A DNA stretch of 64,000 nucleotides from the NCBI GenBank assembly GCA_963971425.1, contig OZ020517.1:29902668-29966667 (forward strand), in the 5' to 3' direction. The notes below the pieces were generated by a model. It was given only the letters and a program-made list of their open reading frames with translations. It did no database searches and was not told the DNA's origin. Below are positions 24,000 to 36,559 of this stretch, piece by piece. The position numbers and the translations under genes were made by a program. The stretch comes from Bryoerythrophyllum caledonicum (lineage: Eukaryota > Streptophyta > Bryopsida > Pottiales > Pottiaceae). Position 1 is the first letter of the stretch. The number at the start of each line of letters is the position of its first letter.

Positions 24000-25374
24000 A
24001 GTCCTAATTCCCTGATTTTCCTAAATTCACGACCACAAACTCTGCCAACTTTCAGACCAAGCCCGCCATTTCCTCCCTCCTCCATCCACATGGATGAATG
24101 TCTTCATCCGTCACACACCCAAGTGACCTGCGCCGTCACCTCAATTGGACCAGGTCCGAAACCCGTCACTAAATCCCGAAATCACCACCACGCGCACATA
24201 ATGGAACAGTCGATTCGTTTGTCGGCGTATGGAACGCAAAACCGACACCGGGGACGGTTCTGGAGCACACACACCCTCGAGAGTCTCGTTCGGTGGCTTC
24301 CGTCCCCGAAAGGGCGGAGGCTAGTGTTCGTGCACAGCTTTCGTGGGCTTTTCGTTGCACGTCCGTTGCTTTTCGTTCGGTCGTCCAGGGGCGTGGGAGG
24401 GGCGATGATGCGATTCTCGATGAAGACGAGGAACAAGAAGGGAGGACGCAGTGCGCAAGCGAAGCGTGTGTGTGTGCCGGTGGAGAACGAGTGTTTCCAC
24501 AGCCGCAGCGGTGGTGGTGGAAGCGAGCCTCGTGCTTCGGCCGCGCACATTGTCTCGTCACGGATCTCGTTTGACGTGCTCTTGGTTTTGTCCGTATTCG
24601 TTTCCTGTTACCGCCGGACGCTGCCGTCAGGGGACCTCGGTTTCTCAGAACCCGGCGCTGGAGAGGGGGAAAGGACAGCCATGGCTTACTTGTAGTCCTT
24701 GGCAGGGAGCGTGAGTGAGCATGTATTTATTGGAGGACCACTTGCATTCTGGTAATACTGTCTTTCCGGGACGACGCCTAGTTGTGCGGTCTGCGATCGT
24801 TTATGCGGAGGTTGTAGAGCCTCGGCGTTAGGTTTGATCTGACCGTCTTTGAATCTTGAGAGTTTAGAGGCGCGTTGCGGTGTTGTGAGAGCGCTTGTGA
24901 GGTGCGAAGTGGCATTTTGAGGAGCGGCGGCGGTGAAGGTTGCGGAGTTTTTTAGGCTAGTGAGAGAAGTTTTCCGGGACTTAATTGAGGTGCTGAGTGG
25001 GAGTGAGTGCGTGCGCGACGATTTGGCACTACCGTGCTAACGAGAGGTAATTAGCTGTCTTCCATTTGAGGTGGTAACTCTGCTCTTTGCCTAGCGCATT
25101 GAAGGTCTAGTTTCTTTTTCGGCTTGTTCTCTGTGAGGAGAGTTTGATAGGAAGTGAGAATTGATTACGAAGAGTTTGGAAACTTTTTTTTATCAGTGTG
25201 CTTCTTTCTATTTTCATCGTGCGCGACTTCGGCCTGGCCAGTTGTGAGATGAGGGAGATGAGAGGATGCTGTGTTCTATGGTTGTAACCGAGGGAGAGTG
25301 CAGTTGGCTTGGCGTTACGGTACTCAGTGTCCTAACCGGATGTCTTGGAATTTATGGTGCTCAGGTTCAGAAAC
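24000..25374 (+). promoter_or_regulatory. GC-rich promoter and 5' leader of the cyclotransferase gene
   Basis: GC content and CpG frequency rise sharply here and fall again inside the gene. Long open frames appear on both strands (24090-24714), including a 201-residue plus-strand one. They are low-complexity and mutually overlapping, as expected from composition alone. The region most likely holds the transcription start and a long untranslated leader, perhaps with upstream ORFs. I cannot place the start site. Confidence 0.5.
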
Positions 25375-27085
25375 ATGGTTCTCTGGGTTTTTGGCTATGG
25401 TTCTCTTGTCTGGAAGGCGGGCTTTGAGTACGACGAGCGTGTGATAGGCTTCATCAAAGGTTACACCCGCGTCTTCAACCAAGGTAACCTTGAAACCACA
25501 TTGCTGTTCACGTTGTTGAGACAATTTTGATTCTCCTGTCATTACGGCCTTTGAAGGTCTATCAGACTTCTTCTGTGTGAAGCTTTCTGTCAAAAATTTA
25601 AGGGAGTAGTGTTACTTTCATATAGTGATAGAGGCAGCCGAAGCGTTATCAACCATTTCCTATTTCGCGAGAAACGATGGATAGTTATAGTGTCGAGTGA
25701 AATTGTGAACAATCTTACAGCATATTGGACACTGAGAAATTGTAGCAGCTCCGTTAAGAGTTAACCTGCGACTGAAACTCGTTCCTTCACACCATAGTCT
25801 CTTACATCTCATCCTTCTCATTTCCTGTTCCTCGTGCTGCCCGAGTGTTATTCAGAATTCATCCCAAGTAATACTAGGGTTACGCACTAGCTGCAATTTG
25901 ACAATAAGAGCACCAAAACTGTATATTGTGGAAGTCGTTATAAACAGGAATCTTATGCTTCGATGTTGTGATATTTCAGCCAGCACTGATCATCGAGGTA
26001 CACCAGAGTACCCAGGCCGGACAGTCACGCTGGAGCCGCAAGAAGGTGCACGGACTGCGGGCTGTGCTTACAGAATCACCGGCTATGATGCTGAACAGCT
26101 AGTGCTCTCTGTAAGTTACATAAGCTCGACTGTTATCCGTGGTGGTAATTTGATGCGATGCTACTTCGTACTTATGGAATAGATTTTTTACCGCGTGTGC
26201 ATCTGTTTCTCACCGGGTGCTGTTTTTTTCGTGACTGCAGTATTTGGAGCTACGAGAGTTTGAGTACGACGTACGGACATTCGTTGACTTTTACACAGTG
26301 AGTATTCATTTAGCCACACTTTGTTTTGGTCGCGATTTTTGACATTGATGACAATCATGTCATGGGATTGATATCATGAGATTGGAACTTCTTCAGTTTC
26401 TCCCTCCATCAATCCGATATTTAATAAGTCACGATGGCGCTTTTTATTTGCAGGATGCTTCACCGAATACCCCGGCAATTACTGGGGTTCTCGTGTACAT
26501 TGGATCTCCAAATAGATCGAAAAACCAGTACTACCTGGGGCCAGCTCCGCTTCGGGACATGGCCAGGCAAATTGCTACGGCTAAAGGTCCTGCCGGTACA
26601 AATTACGAGTACTTGTTCCGGCTAGAAGAAGCTCTGTCCGAAATCGGTAAGCTTTCACATCATATTCATGAATTCTGTCCCCCATGCGGAGGCCTATCGT
26701 CAGGAATTTATCATGTTCGAAGTGGTGGCTCACTCTACATTTGGCCAAAGAAGATTGCGCACAATTCATTAGAAACAAGAACTAAATCGCTGAACCAGGC
26801 CTCGACTTGCCCTCAGATACAGAATGCTAAGGTACAATGTACAATGATGCAGGTTGTGAGGATCAGTATATTATTGACCTTTCGAACGAGGTACGAAAGA
26901 TCCTAGGAGTGTACGAGGACGGCAAGTGCCTACAAGAATTTGAGGAGGACCAGAAGCTGCCAAGTTTTGAGGACGGGAAGTTGCGGCAAGAAGGGGACGG
27001 AGAGTTGCTAGAGTACAAGAGCCCGCCTAAAGCTGCCAAATCCCCTCTCGTCACGGCATCCAGAAAGCGCATAGCTGTCAGATAA
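25375..27085 (+). CDS. Glutathione-specific gamma-glutamylcyclotransferase (ChaC/GGCT2 family)
   Basis: Five exons read cleanly: 25375-25483, 25980-26110, 26241-26297, 26454-26646 and 26853-27085, all with GT-AG junctions and matching phases, giving 240 residues. The protein starts [13 protein letters not shown], exactly where plant GGCT2 proteins start. It keeps the GYGSL substrate loop (residues 7-11), DHRGTPE (40-46), YLELRE (81-86, carrying the presumed catalytic Glu) and [16 protein letters not shown]. Family members cleave glutathione in the cytosol to 5-oxoproline and Cys-Gly. The frame is open upstream to another ATG at 25354, but the family start argues for 25375. The C-terminal tail is longer than in Arabidopsis (about 216 aa) and acidic, with repeated EDGK-type words. 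Confidence 0.95.
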
Positions 27086-29888
27086 TGCTGTATGATCTGT
27101 TTTTTGCACCTACATTGGTTAGATTACGATGAGAGTCACCTCCCAAGGTGCGCGACTCAACTTCCTCTACAAACACCGTTCCTGAACTTTTTTCCTAGGT
27201 CCGGTTGATCATTGAGACTGACACATTTCTCTCATAAAAACATGACGTGGGGTGCCCACCGAGTTTATGAGATGTGAGCTAACCTAATTTTTCCCGTAAG
27301 CACGCAGAGTGCGTATTTTATTTATATATGCTACGACGATGTGACGGGTTCCGCAACGAGTCCTTAACCCTTGCAGATATGCAAGTGTATTTAGGGCTCC
27401 TTATAATATAGTATTGGACATTCTATTTGACTGGAAACCCTAATTTTCAGTAACACTGTTTACTGTGTGTTGGTCCCCTCTTTTGGGCGACCAGCCATTC
27501 TCAGACCAGAGGCATTACGGTATTTCGCTTGTGCTGCTCTTATTCTGGGTCGGTCCAACTGTAGTACTGTGCATGATATGACTCTAATAATGATCTTTAG
27601 GATTATTACATCAATTGATTTATTAATACTATTAAGTTTTTTCTCTGACGACTATTTCTACCACTATGCTTACCATGACTCCTCTTTTCGAATGGTATTA
27701 ATAGTTGTGCTCGGTAAAAATTCTCATCGAAGGTGAAAATTTATAGCATTTCCAAATCAATTACACTAAACATAAAACTACACTAAATGCAAATTATGCA
27801 TTTGGTGTAGTGACATAACCATATACTAAATGCTAACTACAACACTTGTTGTCAACTCCTCAAAACATTGCAATATAGTTTCTTTTACAAACAAACGATG
27901 AAGAGAGGTAGGAAGGTGGAGGAAGAAGGGTTATTGAGTCTCCAAAGAGCTTTCACATGGAACCAAATACTACATACAAAGACAAATTGGACATCCATAT
28001 AAACTATTGTTACCAAAAAAGGTCTTACATCATAATTATGGGTTACAAAGGAGCTTCATGAAGGCTAATGAATTATGATTGCAAGATTTAAGTAACTATG
28101 ATTGGAAGGTTCTACCAACCATTAAGCTCCTTCAAACTATTGATTTGTAGAACTAGTTTGAGTGCAATATGTATATCTTTCACAAACATACTTGCTTGAA
28201 AAGCCTTCCGTGAAACACTAGTCAATGATTGAGCATTTTAACAAAAATTAACAAACACCAACAAATATATAAATGTTGGACGAGCGGATTGCAGGGGGGG
28301 AGGGCTATATCAACCTCAATTTTGACTCAAATGATGCGTGTGAGGACATTTTAGACATCCTTGTAATATTTTGATTTCAAAAATTTCTTTACAAGCTATA
28401 TTGAAGCAAGAACTTAGTCCACTCTGTCCGCCGAAAGGTGAAGGGGGCGGATGGGAGAAGGGACGGACGGGGAGGGCTACATCAACCTCAATTTTGACTG
28501 AAAATGATGTATGTGAGGACATTTGAGACTTTCTTGTAAAATGTAGATGTCAAAATTTGTCAATATTCGTTAATTTGTTAATTTTGGTAATTAATGTTCA
28601 ATTTTGTATCAAGTCTTTCTATAAAAAAATATTCACAGAATCTATAAAGAGAAAAATAAATCATGAATTTAAGTGATTTTTCAAAAAATATAAAAATGTA
28701 AATTCAAATATGCATAAAAACATTGTATAACAAGTATTGTATAGCAAATGTGAATTCAAAGCATTCTAAAGGGTATCATAAAATAAATCCAAGTAAAATC
28801 CAAATATATGATAATATTCAGCAAAAATACTAAAAAACACGCATGTTAACTTAAACTAGCTATGAAAAAGGTCATGGTGGACTCTTGCCTTTCATGGCCT
28901 TTGCAAACAATGAAACCATTTGCAATTGTCTATGTAATGCATCATTCTTCCTTGCATCCCACTCTTTATAATCTTCTTTATTACTTGGAACTTCATTTTT
29001 TCAAATTTCTAAAATAAAAAATATATAATGATGGCAATTGTAATGGCTTAGTCACATGCAGGCACTTTCTTCTATTTTTTTGCATTCTTCACTTGTTCAC
29101 CAACATAAGGTTGCTTTTAGGCTCTTGATCAAGGAGAAATTGGAGCGTTGAAAATGCATGTTGTAGAAGTCACATTGGTGTAGATTCTTCCTCATCATCA
29201 TTAAAGTTGTGGATCTCTTCATGTGCCATGTGAGTCCCTTGATCTACACCATGAACACCAGATGTAGTCATTTAAAAATGTTTCTAATTTCTATTTTTTT
29301 TTTAGCATGGGACACAAATATATGTAATATTTGGCATCACATCCTGGAAAGATACAAAGATTTCTTTGAAGTTTAAACAAAAAACATTGAAATACTGGAA
29401 TGTTGAAAAAAATGAGTAAAATTCTCAACAGTAACAAAAAAGTACAAAATGTTTAATAGTATAAAGATGATTTTACGTTAAATTTGTGGAGTACCGCCAA
29501 GCATGCTATTAAAAACCTTTCACCGAGGCCATTTTGTAAGTGCTGCTCTTATTGCTCTGTACTTCTCCTTCTCGTTTACATACTTTTGCCTCATTCTCAA
29601 CTACTTGCCTTTGCATTGTTGCCAACTTTGTTCAGGTTCTTTGAGAAACTCTACAATCATCTTCTCAACAAATTCTATTCAATGTCTTTCTTCAAAGGTT
29701 TGCAATCATTATCTGAATACTCCTCTGAACAAATTAATTTATAGAAAATAGTTAACACTATCCTCTACCCACTCTCATTTGACCTTTTTCTTCACATGTC
29801 TATCTTCTTGACTCACTTGAGAGGGCCCCTCTAAGAGCATTAAGTCAAGGAGGCCACATGCAAAAACAGTTGCAATGATGGAAGAACT
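27086..29888. other. AT-rich spacer with small repeats, no gene
   Basis: A small palindrome lies at 27778-27812 (ACTACACTAAATGC arms). Two direct copies of a block of about 100 bp (GGAGGGCTAYATCAACCTC, then TTTTGACT) begin near 28298 and 28470. I find no coding exon. Confidence 0.55.
28298..28560. repeat. Direct repeat pair, units about 100 bp
   Basis: The first unit (28298-28390) and second unit (28470-28560) share AACCTCAATTTTGACT, then TGTGAGGACATTT and TTGTAA. They are separated by about 80 bp of unrelated, G-rich DNA. Confidence 0.7.
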
Positions 29889-30160
29889 TTAACCCCTTAC
29901 CAACTATAAGGCCCTAGCATGGTGGATTTTGGTGTTTTTCCTTATGTAAATCTTTCCACAATTGGCCATTGTCTCTCACGTCCTCTGAACAACTTTAGAG
30001 CTTTTCATTAGTTTTCCAACGGATTCATCTGATCTTCAATCCACTTAGCAAATTACGGTGACTTTTTGTGAAGTAGGGTCGTGTTGAAATGTACCCACTA
30101 TGGAGATGTTGTTTTCTCTTGTAGATTCTCTCAGGTTGTCATGGTCCACCTAGGCGTTAA
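29889..30160. mobile_element. Possible TTAA-bounded element
   Basis: It starts TTAACCCCTTACC and may end at CCTAGGCGTTAA. The ends pair poorly after the first few bases, so it could be a fragment or chance. Confidence 0.25.
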
Positions 30161-33074
30161 AACGTTAATCACTAAAAATAGCCCACTCAAAATCACTTAC
30201 TCAAATTATGCAAAACAAGAAAGTATAAAACCTCGGAACACAAGTCTTTAAGAAAGAGGAAACACCTAGGAAGAAAGAGAGCTCTTCAAGAATTGTGGAG
30301 ATAACAGAAGGGTGGTGGTGGTGCATGGATAAGTTTACCAAAAAAGTTTGAAAGATAAATTTCTAGACGTAAAAAGGGGCCCTTGCAAATTATTGGCTTG
30401 CTTACCTAACAGTTTGTTGGGCCACGCACATTGGGGCATCGGTTTGCAAACCCTAGCTCGTAGGAGGCGGATTGGGGTGTGAATGCAAGTTGTTGAGCCT
30501 CATGTGCACAAACTTGCTCCAAACCCGGCCTTTGTGCCTCTTTATTGGTTAGCAGGTTAAATCTTTGTCGTCAATAGTAGAACTCATTTATTGGTTGTAG
30601 ATCAAGAGTTTAAGGCCCAAAGGCCAAAGGTCCAAGGTTTGAAGAGGGGTCTTGGGAAGAAGAAAAAAGAGAAGAAGAAGAAAACTCTAGGCTCTAAAGG
30701 GAGTTTGGTGTGAATTTGTCAAGTATATGTACTACACAAACTATAGTATTTGGTTCAGCTTGACATTTATAGATACAATATGCTCCATCTATAAAGCACT
30801 TGATATAATAACAATTTTGTTATAACAATCATAGACAACTTCGGTCAAAACAAATCTTGTCTCTTTACAACAACATTTGGTGAAAGGGACAAATTTTATC
30901 CACCCTCTCCATTATAATAGCCACTTGATATAGTAGTCATTTTATATAGCAATCAAAACCAACAAGGTTGTTGCAAAGGAAGCTGATTTTACTAACATCA
31001 CTATGTATTTCACTTGAAATGTAAACAAGCTGAAATTTATAGTGTGGAATATAGTGAGGTAAATAACAATAATTGCCAAGCAGAGCTAGGGGGTGGAGAA
31101 ACCTTACACCTCATTTTGTTACATATTGCGTAGTTGCACACTAATTGCTCAATCATATTTTTTTGAAATAAGACTACATGTAGGCGTGTAACTCTTATTT
31201 TACTCCAAAAATTTACTAAATTTGACAAATAGTGTTGAATCTATAGTGTTGAATCCACCTAGGTTTATATATATAAGATGGATGGATGTAACACCAAGAC
31301 TTCCTGAAAGGATACTCATCTTAGTAAACTTTTGAGATGATTGTAACACTCAAGAACTAATGCTAGGGCATCCTCTAGATGTCTAAATACTTGAAGATCA
31401 CAATTAAGACATATATGTAGTTAAATTCTCTTCCTCCAATGTGTCCAAACTTGTCAAGCTTATATGAATTATTTATAAAGTTAGGCAAATTTCATTGATT
31501 TTTTATCTATATTCTCATATTGATTATTAACATTAATCCTACATAGCTTTCAATATCTGTAAGTAGCTCAAAAAGATAAAATGTAGCTAAGATTCTTCGT
31601 AGAATATGTCACCTTCCACTTCCTTCTCAGAGGCGGCTAACACTACTTCTAACTTTCTAACTTGAGTTTAGAGATCACCAAGCCTTTCCATATCCAATCA
31701 CTATTAAAAGTAAACATGCAATAGTTTTATCAATCAGAAAATGAATATCTGATTGAAACTTTGGATAATTTTGTAAATAAGTCTTTTATGTACTTTATAA
31801 TTGACTTCAACCTATGAATCTTTTTCATGCCAAAGTAGTCATTGATTTTGTTAAGACATTGGGCTCTTCCATAGTGAAATTTTTTAAGATCTCATAGTAA
31901 TACTTGAACCAATTATTGGTAGCTACCAACAAAATCTCTCTTTGAACTTTGCAATGCCAATCCTCAAAAAGACCACGACGTTTGTCATAAAAAGTGAAAA
32001 TTAGAAGTTCAAAAAAATCATTTTGTTTTTCATACAAATTCTAAAATAAAAATTCAATAAGAATCATTTTTTAAATCATTTTTTTCCTAAGTTATATTCA
32101 GAAAACCAATCCAATTTTATTGAAGATTTGCAATAACAAAGATGGAAATACTTTATTGTTTTAATTAATCAATTTTATTTGAATTTTGTTTGATGCTAAG
32201 CAATTGATTTCAACTTCTTCAAAACTTTGAGTGCCTTGGTGGATTCTTCCAAATTCAAAAAAACCCTTTGAGCAACTCAATTTTTTTGAAAAAGTTGAAA
32301 AACATTGCCTTGTATCTCCAAAGACTTCTAGAATAATTTAGAAATTCTCCTTCTACTGCTGCTTAATTTGAGAAATGATTTCATTAAATTTCTTCAAAAT
32401 GATAATTGGCAAGTACCTTCTTTATTTAACCCTACATAGCTTTACATCTTTTCCAACATTCTATATGTGGCTCCAATTACTGGAAAAACTATGGAAAACC
32501 TAAAAACATTGTCAATTAGAAAATTATTATGAAAATAAATACAAAACCTCTTCAACATTAATCACTATCTTTCACTTCTTACATTTAACCTTCAAGTGAA
32601 TTTTTCTTTAAAAAAATATAATTCTTTCAAAGGTTTTTTCATTGTTGTAGACCATGCTTTTTCATCCTTTCTAGATTGTTTGAGTGCTTTAACAAGAACC
32701 TTTGGATCCAAAGAGATTCTTTGAGGTAGTCAAAAAGTTAAAAAAAAATTGAAGACCATTGCCTTGTTATGTAGAAATATAAAATATTTAAAGTAAAATG
32801 TTATAAAAAATTAAAACAAAGAACATATTTTCCTTACGTTGTTATATTCATTCAAATCATTTAATTTAATTTTTAATTTTTTTTCTGGATATATATCCTC
32901 TTCATATACCACACATGGTTTTTCAACTTTTCCAAGCTTATTGGGTGGCCTAAAGCTGGCTTTAAGTACTAAATGCCCATTTGAGCTTCTCAAAAACGAA
33001 CGACCATGTTGGAAAAATAAACATGTTAATCTATTAGCCGGTCTAATGTACATACATCGCCTTTAAATGCATAG
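30161..33074. other. Very AT-rich spacer, no gene
   Basis: I see no domain-bearing frame and no tRNA-like sequence. It includes one copy (31619-31700) of a dispersed repeat also found in introns of the hydroxylase and proteasome genes. Confidence 0.5.
31619..31700. repeat. Dispersed repeat (GGCGGCTAA family), copy 1
   Basis: It shares CTTCTnAnAGGCGGCTAA, then AACTTGAGTTTAnAGA, then a CTTCCAT-like word with copies at 47778 and 52231. The function is unknown. Confidence 0.6.
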
Positions 33075-33232
33075 ACTGTTAGATTAAGGAAAAAATTGGA
33101 CTCACACAAAGATTTCAGGAGTGTCCATCTAGAGTAGAAATTTCAAAAAAGAATGTTACAAAATGACACCATAGGTACATGCCCAAATTTTCAAGACTCT
33201 CCCGAGGGGACTCTTCGGTCTACAGGGGTTAA
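33075..33232. mobile_element. TTAA element (family A), right-end fragment
   Basis: It ends in GGTCTACAGGGGTTAA, and the preceding 150 bp (CCATCTAGAGTAGAAATTTC, then GACACCAT) matches the right end of the element at 36560-37504. The rest of the element is missing. Confidence 0.65.
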
Positions 33233-34415
33233 AAATTGCCTACAATTTTAATATCTTGTGTTATAGAATAAGAATCCAATTATCAATAAGTTGGTTATCA
33301 ACATAACTTGAAGATAAAATGTGAAGACTTTTAATTCATGTGGAAAAGAAGTAACGTTTAACACCATGCCTAACAATGTTTTGAAATTATTTTGAATTAA
33401 ATAATATCATTCCTACCATACCAAAGACATATTATTTGACAATCTGGAAGAGAGAAGTACTACATATGTGTGAAAAAATTCTCAATGTTAAACTAAGACA
33501 AGCGAAGTAGATTTTTCAAAATATGAAGGCAATGAAGATATTCCACTTTCCTTACATGGTTGTTCGCCGGTGAAAGGTTAATTATTGAAATAAGTCATTA
33601 GTTTACATTTCGAATAGCACAAATAGTAATTGCACAAATAGTAATTCTAAAGGTTTGGTGTCACAAAAAAGATATACCCTCAAAGCTACTACTATGCCAC
33701 ATCTTTGAACATAAAAGATATTCATGAATGAAGTTGAGACCATAATACCAGTCCGAAATGGAAAACATCCTGAAAGGCGCGAATGGGCTTCAGGACACAA
33801 AGACAATAAGATACATGATTCATCAATTCAGTCACATGTGCGTCAGTTTATGGTTTGTTCGTTTAGGATCACAAACATAGTTGGTAAAAATATTCACTTA
33901 AAGTAAAAACTTAGTGTACTTCCCACATCTGTAGCCACATTATAAACAATAGTAACATGATAAATTAGTATTTGTGAAAATATTACACATGACATTTTCA
34001 AGAACATGACATTAATCAGTTTACAGTAGATCTTTGATATCATGTTTCTGAAAATGTCACATGTACTATTTATTACACAACTACTCACATACAACAGATT
34101 TCATTTTGAAAAACAAAATCTGTCATTTTTATATTGTATTTTATTGATAAATCTCTTTAACAAATGCAAGTTGTCACACGTACAAAGAATAGAAAAGCAC
34201 AAGCAGATTCAGCAATAAATCAGTATGAGAGAGACAACAGATACTCAAAATGTATTTTGATTCCCACCAGAACAATGATCAACATTCCTAGACCTTCCCA
34301 TCCCAAGAATGTCCATACCGTTCTGTAGCAACACCTTCAGCTCCAAAATGCTAGAACAGATAAATCCGTGACAGTGCAAAACTATAGTAAAGGAAGGACG
34401 CAGCCTCCAACATGC
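33233..34415. other. AT-rich spacer, 3' flank of the AG-peptide gene
   Basis: No gene is visible. The last few hundred bases presumably contain the 3' untranslated region of the minus-strand gene that follows. Confidence 0.4.
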
Positions 34416-34610
34416 TCAGTTTAGCACCAGACCTGCAACGAATGCGAGAACCATTCCAGCTACAGGTGTCACCATGCAGGGCACAGTGTAAGCTCCTGCG
34501 CTTGTCGGCGCTGGAGCAGGACTAGCAACCTGTGCGTTGGCTGCGACAGCCATACTCAAGATGACTGCAACGACGGTCACTGTAGACTTCAACATTGTGC
34601 TGGACGCCAT
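34416..34610 (-). CDS. Arabinogalactan peptide (AG-peptide), copy 1
   Basis: A 64-residue protein begins MASSTMLKSTVTVVAV. I chose this ATG over an in-frame start nine codons upstream because it gives a normal signal peptide (residues 1-26, ending ANA) and matches the start of the paralogue at 42052. The mature peptide would be QVASPAPAPTSAG, with alternating Ala-Pro and Ser-Pro sites for hydroxylation and arabinogalactan addition. It is followed by a hydrophobic C-terminus (PVAGMVLAFVAGLVL) of the kind replaced by a GPI anchor. This is the AG-peptide architecture of seed plants (AtAGP16 and AtAGP20 have PAPAPTSDG). It acts at the plasma membrane and cell wall. An AG acceptor (CTGCAG then ACTC) 13 bases before the ATG suggests a 5' leader intron. 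Confidence 0.88.
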   Translation of the reverse strand: MASSTMLKSTVTVVAVILSMAVAANAQVASPAPAPTSAGAYTVPCMVTPVAGMVLAFVAGLVLN

Positions 34611-35360
34611 TGTGTCTCGAGTCTGCAGAACCGCCAAACAAAGCAGTAATAAGAAGCTGGAATCCTACAGGGAGGCCAAGAAAATAGCTCTACAACTTAC
34701 AACAGAGTCCATTCATGACATGTCACACCTCAAATCGAACATAAAAAACATGTGAATTAGTAAAAGATCAGATTTAGAAATTCTACCGACGGCATTACCA
34801 CGTCCGCTCTAAAAAGGAAAAGGCTGCAACAAATCCTCGAGGAAAACAAAAACAGAGAAAAGATGAATCCAAATTATCGCTACTAACGACGCCTCGAATG
34901 GATGAAAGCAAAAGGGAAAAAGACAATAAACTGCGAGTTTCGCAAGTCCATGGACTCGTCTACAAGGCCATGGGCATTTTACCGCAGCGAACGCTCAGAA
35001 AACGAACCAAACCCTAGCCGTCAGAAAGAAGTCAGAGACCTCAGCAAACAATAGTCCTCATGGTCCAGTACATTGATCGCAGCACAGCAAACACGTCAAG
35101 AAACCTACAGCTCCCGTCAAAACCTCCACTCGGAAAAAAGAAGCCACAAACTCTAAAACGATCGCAAGAACTCAAGATTTCCTTACATTACCAAAAGAAA
35201 CCCTCATACAGCCATACCAACAGCACCTGATCCGATCTCCGCTACATAATTACAAACCTGACAAAAGAAACAACCAAAAGATGCAGTACCTTAGCTCAAG
35301 CACACAGAAAAACGAGCAGCGACGGTCGATCTAGGAGATTGAAGGCGAGCGAAAGAGTGG
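34611..35360 (-). promoter_or_regulatory. 5' leader and promoter region of AG-peptide gene 1
   Basis: On the minus strand a splice acceptor is likely at 34623. Donor candidates are CAG/GTTTGT near 35257 or AAG/GTACTG near 35290, implying a leader intron of about 0.65 kb. GC is higher than in the flanks. The 62-aa frame at 35331-35519 has no domain and is not called. Confidence 0.4.
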
Positions 35361-36559
35361 ACAATGAAGGAGACAAAGGCCGCTTCTGTTTTGTGAAGCT
35401 CCGGGACGAGGACACAAAGCCGGCAGACGCTTTTTCATCCTCTTTATTAGTAGATCTCCTCTAAATGACGAGTAGATATTGGCGGTTTTAGAACCTGTGG
35501 CGGCTTTTGTAGGCGCCAAGCTGTCCGTTCGAAGGCGGTAGATTTAGGTCGGTCGAATGTACGTAAGTCGTAGATGGTGACATCTCTCTTCTTTGAAATG
35601 CATGAGCTTCCAATCTCACCATCGGTAAATTGGAGGATATTTTGTTGTTACGTTTTTTTCTATTTTTTGAAGCTTTTTTGGTAATTTATTTCTAATGTCT
35701 GCCAACTAGCCAAGTGTTCAAGTTGCATTTCTAGATTTTTGTTACAAACAAATAGTTGCCATATTGTGAGGACGTTTATTATTATTATTACTAGGTAGTA
35801 TACCGACCCGTTGTCCCCAACAAATAGTGTAATTCTAGGTAAGGTAACTAAAATTGTGATGTTAAAAGAAAATTAAATATAATAAAAGTAAATGTCACAT
35901 GTTGCCACGTCCTATGACTTGATACCTAGATGATACCGTGAGGCCTTTTATTATATAGAGAGATTATTATTATTATTATTATTATTATTATCATCATTAT
36001 TGAGATTTTATTAATATTTCTTTGAAGTTTTATAGTCAATTATTTGCAATGAATTGGAAGAAAGATTCAATCTCACTACCGGATTGACTACTACACTACA
36101 TCGCTGTATTTACAGTAAATCAGGAGCGAGGAAAGTTTCAGTACATTCCTAATTTAAAATATATTAAGAATACTATATATTTAATGTCGTTGGTTAGATA
36201 AATACTAAAAGATATAGGAATTCAATGTTTTAAACTTTTTATTAGATTAGAAATCAGAACCAAGGAGCGTTTTTCATGGGGAGGTTGGACCTCAAGTCAG
36301 CACGTCCTCCAACTCTAGCCTTCTTGTAAAAAGTGACCCTATTTTCAAGAGTTCCACTGCATTTTCTAATTTCTTTGAAGTTTTCAACCATCTCGGAAAT
36401 TGGAAACATTAGAACTATTTTTTTGGGTGAAACATAGTCCTAAGGGGTTAACATGGCTTCACTTAGCTATTGACCTACAAATTGAAACTTTATAGTAAAA
36501 ATGTACGCCAAGAATATGATAACATATCTACGATGCCCATGGGACTGTGTTTGGTTCTA
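35361..36559. other. Spacer with ATT microsatellite and a TTAA right end
   Basis: 35965-36000 is an (ATT)n microsatellite of about ten units. CCTAAGGGGTTAA at 36439-36451 looks like the right end of a TTAA element whose left end I cannot find. There is no gene. Confidence 0.55.

Noticed and set aside
24090-24695. 201-aa plus-strand frame and several long overlapping frames on both strands
   Set aside because: They all lie in a GC-rich, low-complexity stretch just upstream of the cyclotransferase gene, overlap each other in most frames and show no domain. They are best explained as a CpG-rich leader or promoter.
35790-35970. Possible Helitron-like or other repeat with ACCGACCCGTTG and TTATATAGAGA words
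   Set aside because: It is reminiscent of common plant repeats, but no defined termini (5' TC, 3' CTRR hairpin) or second copy could be seen.
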